A DNA stretch of 64,000 nucleotides from positions 16,219 to 80,218 of IMG/VR virus record IMGVR_UViG_3300049448_000340. The stretch is one strand, 5' to 3'. A program made the position numbers and the translations under genes. The DNA is from a virus. This document shows, one piece after another, positions 57,841 to 64,000 of this stretch (positions within the stretch are counted from its first letter, which is position 1; the number at the start of each line of letters is the position of its first letter). Below the pieces are notes generated by a model. The model made no database searches, had not been told where the DNA came from, and saw nothing but the letters and a program-made list of their open reading frames with translations.

Positions 57841-59580
57841 TCACCTGAACCGCATCAGAGAGCCCACTGCCGCAGCTGTTGTCTGCGGGGTCTCATCCGA
57901 CACGTATTCCAACCGACCCTTCTGCTTCCGGCGACGAATGCCGTCGTGCAGACCGTCAGCATTGAGGTCTTCGAACTCGATAGGCCAGGGAGCATAGCCC
58001 GACTGAGAGGCCTCCTCGTTGACGGCCTTGTCGAACATCGTCTGAGATATGAGCACCTTCTCAGCCGGCTTTGCATCCTGAGATTGCTTGTCTTCTTCCT
58101 TCGGAACAATAGTACTGTCGCTCTGTTGACCAACGACGTTCTGAGCTCCTGGATCGCCTGAGGCTGCTAGCCTCGCAGCCGCGTCCGGGCTCGTAAACGT
58201 CGTAATCGGGATGTAGCCCTGCTTCGTCAGGACCATCGGCGTTGAAAATGGGCCTCCTAAAGGCTCCTTGCCCAGATGCAGACGGACATCGTCGATCGCG
58301 AGGACTCCGGCCTTCGCATAGCCAGTGTCGATCTCCATCGCAGTCTTCGGATCCTGCTCTCGGATCTCAACGAACTTGAACTCCAGATCGGGCGACTTGA
58401 AGTCTTCTACGATAATACGGTCCATGACCGTCTTCACGTAGGACTGATTCGGCTCTAAACCGGCCTCGAGAGCTCGAGTGTTCGACTTCTCGACAACGCC
58501 TCGACTGACGTGCTCGATGAACGGATCCGGAGCAATGGCGAAGGTAAAGCAGATGACTCGCGCCAGGTACTCGTCGAAGATGTCTTTTAGCGGAGGAGAC
58601 TTGGTCTCCTGGTACTTGAACTCCCCGGGGACCATACGAAGGCGGCGTCTGGTTGCCAGATTCCCTGAGAGGAGGGCATCCATCCAGTCTTGGAAGTCCT
58701 TGATCTGCTGGAGGTTCCACTCCTTTGGGAGCCCCATGAAAGCGTCGGGCTGCGATCCCTCGGTGTAGTAGGAGAGTTGGAATAGTGTACGACGGATGGC
58801 CGTGTTGATCGTGACGATGATCTGCTCGACCTTCGAATAGCCGTACATGTCGTGTGTACGGTAGTTCCAGGGGAGGTAGAGCAGCTCTTCCGTCGTGAAG
58901 TCTGCTGCTGGAATACCGTGCAGAATCTGCTGGTATGCAGGATCGGGAGGCATCGGCCTGCGACCGTCTGCAGCCAACAGGGGCTTGATCGTCGCTCCAT
59001 CGATCAGCTCGAGGGCGTACAGCGTGCCGTCACGAGCACGTCTGCGCCATATCGAGGCTGCGTCGATGACGAAGACATCCTCCATCCACGCTTTGAGCCA
59101 CTGATCCCAAGGCAGCTCGCGGTCGGGATATTGAAGGAAGTCCGTGATCGTCTTGATCCGATCTTTTGTCTCCTGAGGGAGCTTTGGATTGGCATCTGCT
59201 CCTTGCTTGGCCCAGAGCTTAGGGTCGCCTCTACCTGCTTCCCTCGGTCGGATGGTCCAGTCCAGAGACGACATCTGGTCCTTACGGGACTCTAACGCAA
59301 TCCGAACCAGGTCGCAATTATCTGCCAGAGCTCGCAAGACACCGAAGGAAACCGGCTCGTTTGAGCGAGGATTATAGTTGAGGTTGACGCCCGTCGGGTA
59401 ATCGTACCGACGGCCTTTGACTCCCTCCTGGTCCTGAGGAGCCATTGGGGCTAATGGTTGCATCGGGCCGAACCATGTCGTAGGTTCGACTCCGGTAATC
59501 ACATACCGAGCAACTTGCGTGGCTCTCCTAGCCATACCGGCTAAAGACGTCACTCTTGCTCCAGGAGGGATTGCTGCCAC
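57841..59580 (-). CDS. Portal protein
   Basis: The 579-residue protein begins helical and has NEPVSFGVLRALADNCDLVRIALESRKDQM, WLKAWMEDVFVIDAASIWRRRARDGTLYALELIDGATIKPL, LLYLPWNYRTHDMYGYSKVEQIIVTIN and the later SYVKTVMDRIIVEDFKSPDLEFKF, a portal pattern (the YG.S..e...... helix is typical). It is the first gene after promoter P5. GTG 59580 is the likely start, with AAGG upstream. It forms the 12-fold DNA entry ring. Confidence 0.88.
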   Translation of the reverse strand: MAAIPPGARVTSLAGMARRATQVARYVITGVEPTTWFGPMQPLAPMAPQDQEGVKGRRYDYPTGVNLNYNPRSNEPVSFGVLRALADNCDLVRIALESRKDQMSSLDWTIRPREAGRGDPKLWAKQGADANPKLPQETKDRIKTITDFLQYPDRELPWDQWLKAWMEDVFVIDAASIWRRRARDGTLYALELIDGATIKPLLAADGRRPMPPDPAYQQILHGIPAADFTTEELLYLPWNYRTHDMYGYSKVEQIIVTINTAIRRTLFQLSYYTEGSQPDAFMGLPKEWNLQQIKDFQDWMDALLSGNLATRRRLRMVPGEFKYQETKSPPLKDIFDEYLARVICFTFAIAPDPFIEHVSRGVVEKSNTRALEAGLEPNQSYVKTVMDRIIVEDFKSPDLEFKFVEIREQDPKTAMEIDTGYAKAGVLAIDDVRLHLGKEPLGGPFSTPMVLTKQGYIPITTFTSPDAAARLAASGDPGAQNVVGQQSDSTIVPKEEDKQSQDAKPAEKVLISQTMFDKAVNEEASQSGYAPWPIEFEDLNADGLHDGIRRRKQKGRLEYVSDETPQTTAAAVGSLMRFR

Positions 59581-59630
59581 TACCTAAGCCTTACCCTTCA
59601 GCTCAGTGTTGTTAGGACCTATTCTGGTAT

Positions 59631-59660
59631 ATTATGAAACACGTTCCTCTTGGACCTCAA
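59631..59660 (-). promoter_or_regulatory. Promoter P5, the minus-strand member of the family
   Basis: On the minus strand TTGAGG (59660-59655), 18 bases starting TCCAAGAGGAAC, and CATAAT (59636-59631). The -35 hexamer is identical to P2's and the spacer shares the AGGAAC core. It is positioned to drive the portal, head and tail genes. A GACCATAATTTAACC block, also seen as GACCATAATTTTACC near P1, lies at about 59678-59692. Confidence 0.75.
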
Positions 59661-59702
59661 GAGAAATCTTTAGAGCGACCATAATTTAACCATCCGAGGC
59701 AT

Positions 59703-60359
59703 TTAGAACCGATATATGCCCCAGAATGTGTTCCGGCTGACCTCCTCTCCGACGACAAAGGGGTCCATCATACCCTCCCGGACAACCTGGTAAGAGATCT
59801 CGTGGAGGAGGTTGCGGATGTCGATACCGTCATCCTCCCACATCATCATTGGCTCGGCTTCTACCGGGACGACTCTTCGTCGTTCGTTCACGACGAATAG
59901 GCAGCCGTCACGCTTCTGCAAAGCCAAAGCTATCTGCTTTATGTCATCTTCGGGATTCAGGCAGTGCTGGAGAACCCACACAGCCAATGCGATATCGAAG
60001 GCTCCTCCGTCCAAGTTGACTAGGTTGAGGTACTCAGGAGAGCACGTAGCAAACCTGTTATCCTTGACATAGTCGACCGCCAGAGCCCGCATCGTATAGC
60101 TGATGTCTACGCCAAGAACATAGGCGTCATAGGCCTCGATCATGGCCTTAGACATCCTACCAATGCCACAGCCGTAATCGAGTACGCGGGTATCCAGTCC
60201 TTGAGGAGAGCACTGTTGAAATATCAGCCTGCTGAGGTACGGAGTCTCCCTCTCCCAGCGCTCGTCTGTTGTCTGACCTGACTGGGGAGTCAGGATGACA
60301 GCTTTCGCCTGCTGCTGGTTTCGGACGTTGTAGACCCCCGGGAAGTAAGTACGGATCAT
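59703..60359 (-). CDS. SAM-dependent methyltransferase
   Basis: RVLDYGCGIGRMSKAMIE (about residues 59-76) is class I motif I, VLGVDIS is the acidic end of strand 2, and FDIALAVWVLQHCL is the motif IV/V region. No base-flipping DNA methylase motif (such as PPY) is present, so it resembles small-molecule or sugar methyltransferases. It follows a TPR/glycosyltransferase gene with four-base overlap, suggesting a shared task. It lies between terminase and portal, upstream of P5. Confidence 0.75.
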   Translation of the reverse strand: MIRTYFPGVYNVRNQQQAKAVILTPQSGQTTDERWERETPYLSRLIFQQCSPQGLDTRVLDYGCGIGRMSKAMIEAYDAYVLGVDISYTMRALAVDYVKDNRFATCSPEYLNLVNLDGGAFDIALAVWVLQHCLNPEDDIKQIALALQKRDGCLFVVNERRRVVPVEAEPMMMWEDDGIDIRNLLHEISYQVVREGMMDPFVVGEEVSRNTFWGIYRF

Positions 60360-61711
60360 GGCTGCACCTTCTTCCCGAGTTCCCGCATCAGGCGGGTACG
60401 TACATTATCGACGACTGGACCCCAGTCATTCCACCTCTTTTGCCGGACTAAGGTGACCGAGGGATACCACGGAGTCTTCTCGCCTGATGCACCCCAGGGC
60501 CAGTAGGGCTCCTTACAGAGCATCACGTACGTGGGTACACCGAGAGTTCCTGCCAGATGAGCGATGGAGGTGCAGGAGGTCACAACTACGTCCATCTTCA
60601 TGATGGCAAGTGCCGTATGCGTCCACACATCCAGCTGGGGAGACAGGTCGTGGATGAATCGATCCATCCCGATCTCGGCTATCTCCGCCGATTGTGGCCC
60701 AACTTGCAGACTATAGAGCCAGAAGAACGGGCTGTCCGCCAGCGAGCATAATGTCTTGAGAGGAACCGAGCGATCCTTGTTGCGCGGGAAGTCAGGTCGA
60801 CCGGACCAGCAGAGACCGATCTTGAGAGCTGGCTTGACCTGAGGTTCGGGAATGTCAACCTTGATCGTATGATCAACCACGTCGGCTAGGACCCTGTTCC
60901 TAATTGTCTTTGACGGTCTGGGCACCTCGTTCAGGCTGAGGTTGAGAACTGCAGGTATCGTCCCGAGATGGACATGGTAGTCGGTTTTGACAATAGGGGC
61001 TCCGGCATGCAGGAGCTGAATCCCTCTATCCTGGAAGTCCCATAGGAGAGGAACCAGTTGGGGCACTGTTGAGAAATAGACAGACTCAGCGTTATCAAAG
61101 CATCCATGCTCGAGGAATCGGGAATACATGATCGTATCGCCAATACCTTGGTCGTGCAGGATCCTGATCGACCTGCCAGCCAAGGACTGCCCCACCCAGG
61201 GCTTACTCGGCAAGTCCCGCTCGATTTCGAAGAAGTCCTTCTCGATCCGCAAGTGGTAGTTCTTCCACCCCTTCTCGTAGTTTCCTACCAAAAGGTTCAG
61301 CAGGCTCAGATTCCATTTGGCGTCGCGTCTGTCCGGATCGATTTTCAGAGCCTCGGAGAAGGCCTTATCAGCCTCCCGGTATTTCCCCAGAGACATCTGG
61401 ACGTTGCCCATCGACAACAGGCCTGACACCCTACTCATGGGTTCAGGATGATGGTTGTAGTCCAGAGAGCGTTGAGCGCAGAGCAGAGCCTCATCGTAGG
61501 CTCCCATACCCCACATCACGGACGATAGGTTTGCCCACAGCTGGAAGTTCTCCGGGCTCGAGGATAGTGCTCGACACAAAGCTGCTTTGGCTCCGAAGAA
61601 CTTCTTCTCTTCGACCAGCTGAGATGCTAGTTTATTCGAGTTGGTTAGGGCCTGTTTGATCTTCTCGTCGGCATCGTCGGACAATTCGATGGTTTGCTGG
61701 TTGTTGCTCAC
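60356..61711 (-). CDS. TPR protein with glycosyltransferase-like C-terminal domain
   Basis: Residues about 15-165 form TPR repeats (AKAALCRALSSSPENFQLWANLSSVM, LLSMGNVQMSLGKYREADKAFSEALKIDPDRRDAKWNLSLLNL in parts). The C-terminal part (LKIGLCWSGRPDFPRNKDRSVPL, WLYSLQVGPQ, VVVTSCTSIAHLAGTLGVPTYVML, PWYPSVTLVRQ) resembles the GT-B (family 9/41-like) domain of bacterial TPR glycosyltransferases. It may glycosylate a virion or host-surface component, together with the methyltransferase next to it. GTG 61711 overlaps the upstream stop. Confidence 0.72.
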   Translation of the reverse strand: MSNNQQTIELSDDADEKIKQALTNSNKLASQLVEEKKFFGAKAALCRALSSSPENFQLWANLSSVMWGMGAYDEALLCAQRSLDYNHHPEPMSRVSGLLSMGNVQMSLGKYREADKAFSEALKIDPDRRDAKWNLSLLNLLVGNYEKGWKNYHLRIEKDFFEIERDLPSKPWVGQSLAGRSIRILHDQGIGDTIMYSRFLEHGCFDNAESVYFSTVPQLVPLLWDFQDRGIQLLHAGAPIVKTDYHVHLGTIPAVLNLSLNEVPRPSKTIRNRVLADVVDHTIKVDIPEPQVKPALKIGLCWSGRPDFPRNKDRSVPLKTLCSLADSPFFWLYSLQVGPQSAEIAEIGMDRFIHDLSPQLDVWTHTALAIMKMDVVVTSCTSIAHLAGTLGVPTYVMLCKEPYWPWGASGEKTPWYPSVTLVRQKRWNDWGPVVDNVRTRLMRELGKKVQP

Positions 61712-61941
61712 AGATAGATCCTTTCTTTACTCAGGTCGACACGGAGACCAGGGCCTTCCATGTCATCTTTTGCCCGATCAAACAACTCTTCGAGTCGATC
61801 GAGCTCCTCACCATCAGGACTCGTCTCGCTCAAAAGACTACGCCGGATGATTTTCCACGCCTCAGCGGCGAACTCGCTCCCCTTGAGCGACATTTCAACC
61901 ACGTCGACAACTAGTCTGGGATTTTCAGTGATAATACTCAT
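61708..61941 (-). CDS. Hypothetical small acidic helical protein
   Basis: 77 residues (VVDVVEMSLKGSEFAAEAWKIIRRSL, then EELDRLEELFDRAKDDM), mainly helical. Not recognised. It overlaps both neighbours (ATGA on each side). Confidence 0.5.
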   Translation of the reverse strand: MSIITENPRLVVDVVEMSLKGSEFAAEAWKIIRRSLLSETSPDGEELDRLEELFDRAKDDMEGPGLRVDLSKERIYL

Positions 61942-62573
61942 TGAGTCGCCAACTTTGCAGCTATCTCACGTGCAGTGCCCACTGCGGCTTGTTCAGCAAT
62001 CTCTTCTGGTGGCTGCGCCCACGCTAAATAGATCACCCCAACAAACGCAGTGTGGTGTGGTGGAATCGGAACAGCACATCCACGCCTCATGTTGCGCTCA
62101 AATAGGCGTCTGCTTAGAGGCCCCTTCTCTTCCGACAAATCAACACAGACCGGGCTACCTTCGAGTACTTGTACAAGTTTTCGCATATCTGAAGTGGTCA
62201 CGATAACAGGTAGACGGCGAGGATTTGGAATGACAGGACGTTCTCCATCGCGTCGCCTAGCTGCAATGAACTTTTGAGAATTGCTGCCTAGGTCAATCGA
62301 CCAAATCTGCACTAAATCGGCTCCAGTCTGCTCAACTAAATGGCTAAGTGCTTGCGGTATCTCGTGAGTCTTGAGCACAACCTGGTCAGGAGTCAACCAC
62401 GACTCGATAATCGCTTCACGATTCTCGTAGAGTACCCATCCAGTCCCTCCTATAATGAACAGCAGGATTACTACTGCCGCTTTCCAGGGAGAGTCAATAT
62501 ACCCCAGGATCTGGCTGATTATGCCAGCAATACCTCCAGGGGAGGGCTGTAGCGGAGCAGGAGGTTCGGTCAT
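61938..62573 (-). CDS. Single-pass membrane protein
   Basis: After a proline-rich start, AAVVILLFIIGGTGWVLYE (about residues 32-50) is a membrane segment. The soluble 150-residue part (ALSHLVEQTGADLVQIWSIDLGSN, FVGVIYLAW) resembles a GAF/PAS-like sensory or binding fold but has no catalytic motif. It sits directly after the terminase. It could be a lysis or exclusion protein, but nothing fixes this. No signal peptidase site seen. Confidence 0.58.
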   Translation of the reverse strand: MTEPPAPLQPSPGGIAGIISQILGYIDSPWKAAVVILLFIIGGTGWVLYENREAIIESWLTPDQVVLKTHEIPQALSHLVEQTGADLVQIWSIDLGSNSQKFIAARRRDGERPVIPNPRRLPVIVTTSDMRKLVQVLEGSPVCVDLSEEKGPLSRRLFERNMRRGCAVPIPPHHTAFVGVIYLAWAQPPEEIAEQAAVGTAREIAAKLATQ

Positions 62574-64000
62574 CGCTGGCCTGGGCGTTGTTCGGCTATT
62601 TCGGCCTCCATCTTGCGTACGCGAGACACTTCCTCCTGCATGTACGCAATGAAACCCGCTCCAACGACATGAGGACGTGCATGAGCAATGACAACCGCAT
62701 CGCCCTTATCAGGTGATCGTCCCAGTCGGGCTTTGACATGCTCCTTGGGCTCCACCAAAATCCCTCGGGGGGTTAGGGACCACAGAGGCGCAGTTAGATC
62801 AGCCAAGAGTCCCGGATCGGGTGGCAGAGCTAAGTCCTCTCCCAGGTCTGGATCAAGGGCTTCTCTGAATTTCCACCACCATTCCGCTCGAGAATTCGCG
62901 AAACCTAGCTTGCCAGAGCGATCTTTTGCGATGGACTTCTCTGACATGATCATCGGAATGATGTCCATCTGCATCATTTTGCCGATATCGACAGGAGCTG
63001 TGCCGACACCAGTTACGTCAATCTGAATGCGTCGCTTCGCAAACCCGTGATCGATCAGGAGCTGGATGATCTGGTTACCATCCTTGGTTTGTCTTCCAGG
63101 AACCGCTAAGAGATTGGCAAACCAGTTCTCTAATCTGTCGACGATGATGGTCTCATCCTTGCCACCACGTGACACGTCTACGCCAACAGCGCTCTCGCGT
63201 TCAGCAGTTGCTAGCCTGATCTGCAGTTCTTGATTGGTTTTTGGCGCAGGAGGTAGCTTCTTCGCGATGTTATGCTGTGTGATCGCGTAGGTGTCTGTCC
63301 CAGAGAATCCTAGGAGTGATTCTGGTATCGGGATGTCTTCTCCACCCTTGCGGCGGGGCAGATCCTCAGACGCGGGCCGACTGAATAGTGGCGGCGGGAG
63401 CCGTTGGTTGGACGCAGACGCCAGGTCTTCCGCTATTTCTGAGGCCTCCTCAGGTTTTTCCTCCTTGTCTATCTCCTCGTGGATCTTCTCCAGACGTGCT
63501 TTCTCTTGCTTCTCCAGGAATGCCTCAAAGGTGGAGGCCCATCTGGCTTGCGCCGCCAACACCCAGTCCGTCGGGATAACTTGCCATTCGTGATCTTCTT
63601 GACCGACACCGAAATCTCCTCTCAACATCCGTGAACGCAGGGGTTCTGGCAACCCCTGTAAGGTGCGCCGATACCCAGTCTCCATGAGTCTGGGGTTGTC
63701 TTCGACCCTTGCTCGGATGAAAGTGCGGGATTTTGGGTAAACTAAGTCGGTTTCTCCTCCCTCGTACGTGATTTCTACAGGATCGGGTCCGTCTACCTCC
63801 ATGTCTTCGCCATCAGGTCCGACGATGTACCAGCGTAACTCGCCCTGTTTTGCTGGGTTTGGATGCCTTGGGTCGAGCCATGGACCCCAGTACTTGATGA
63901 CCCACTGTCCTTGAGCATCAACAGGAGGATTCCCAGTCGCTATGATCCTCACCCGCTGTCTTTGGCGAGTCGTGCGATTCCAGGTGCCTAAGAACCGGTA
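62570..64000 (-). CDS. Terminase large subunit, cut by the window edge
   Basis: The frame is open to base 64000. The visible part includes GTWNRTTRQRQRVRIIATGNPP, a typical end of the ATPase domain (sensor-type ...TGNPP), then a nuclease domain: AVGVDVSRGGKDETIIV (first catalytic Asp), IQIDVTGVGT and GDAVVIAHA (last acidic residue). A Glu/Lys/Ala-rich insertion (residues about 140-200) separates them. It cuts the concatemer and drives packaging. GTG 63952 is not the true start; the gene continues beyond the window. Confidence 0.88.
   Translation of the reverse strand, partial: YRFLGTWNRTTRQRQRVRIIATGNPPVDAQGQWVIKYWGPWLDPRHPNPAKQGELRWYIVGPDGEDMEVDGPDPVEITYEGGETDLVYPKSRTFIRARVEDNPRLMETGYRRTLQGLPEPLRSRMLRGDFGVGQEDHEWQVIPTDWVLAAQARWASTFEAFLEKQEKARLEKIHEEIDKEEKPEEASEIAEDLASASNQRLPPPLFSRPASEDLPRRKGGEDIPIPESLLGFSGTDTYAITQHNIAKKLPPAPKTNQELQIRLATAERESAVGVDVSRGGKDETIIVDRLENWFANLLAVPGRQTKDGNQIIQLLIDHGFAKRRIQIDVTGVGTAPVDIGKMMQMDIIPMIMSEKSIAKDRSGKLGFANSRAEWWWKFREALDPDLGEDLALPPDPGLLADLTAPLWSLTPRGILVEPKEHVKARLGRSPDKGDAVVIAHARPHVVGAGFIAYMQEEVSRVRKMEAEIAEQRPGQR

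Noticed and set aside
1-64000. tRNA genes, CRISPR arrays, insertion sequences or integrase attachment sites
   Set aside because: No cloverleaf in the few gaps, no regular repeat-spacer pattern, no transposase or integrase motifs recognised.

Overview
The window is one continuous piece of a tailed double-stranded DNA bacteriophage genome of siphovirus type. It is cut at both ends inside genes: a replication ATPase on the left and the large terminase on the right. It holds a portal, a major capsid protein, a tail tube protein, a G/GT chaperone pair with a frameshift site and a very long tape measure. The tail tip is encoded by a run of genes that resembles the gp12-gp15 block of the Rhodobacter gene transfer agent. 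That block, a lipoprotein signal and Sec-type signal peptides suggest a Gram-negative and perhaps alphaproteobacterial host, but this is inference. I recognise no integrase, repressor, lysis cassette, tRNA or CRISPR array here.

The genome has two converging arms. Positions 1-33427 are on the plus strand and carry replication, recombination, nucleotide metabolism and DNA modification. Positions 33440-64000 are on the minus strand and carry packaging, head, tail and tail fibre genes, read from the right edge inwards. Most neighbouring genes overlap by a few bases (ATGA).

Five sites look like members of one promoter family. They have a TATAAT or CATAAT -10 element, and four of the five have a TTG-type -35 element 18 bases upstream. 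All carry a CC-rich and AGG core at a near-fixed place in the spacer. They lie at 3688-3717, 8662-8691, 15545-15574 and 28369-28398 on the plus strand and 59631-59660 on the minus strand. With intrinsic terminators at 8601 and 23487 they divide the plus arm into blocks. Block one (3778-8578) has an abundant-looking protein, a structured RNA, a RuvC-like resolvase, a lipoprotein and small genes. Block two (8748-15508) has a DNA ligase, a Fic protein and an SNF2-like helicase. Block three (15615-23514) has a PD-(D/E)XK nuclease, a Sak4-like ATPase, a single-strand binding protein and the preQ0 genes queC, queD, queE and folE. Then come thyX and a class II ribonucleotide reductase, for which I see no promoter of their own. 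The last block (28405-33427) has a DpdA-like transglycosylase and a DNA polymerase with a uracil-glycosylase-like domain at its front.

Together, folE, queD, queE and queC make preQ0 and a DpdA-like enzyme could place it in DNA. The phage therefore probably replaces part of its guanine with a 7-deazaguanine, which is known to protect phage DNA from restriction. A second nucleotide-supply theme runs through the dCTP deaminase-like protein, the deoxyribosyltransferase-like protein, a dATP/dGTP diphosphohydrolase-type domain, ThyX and NrdJ.

The least explained element is a roughly 475-base non-coding stretch (4341-4816) with several long pairings and ends that pair with each other, which looks like a large structured RNA. 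A second pattern is a set of perfect hairpins, often with a stop codon in the stem, at the edges of genes with GC-rich codons that look strongly expressed.
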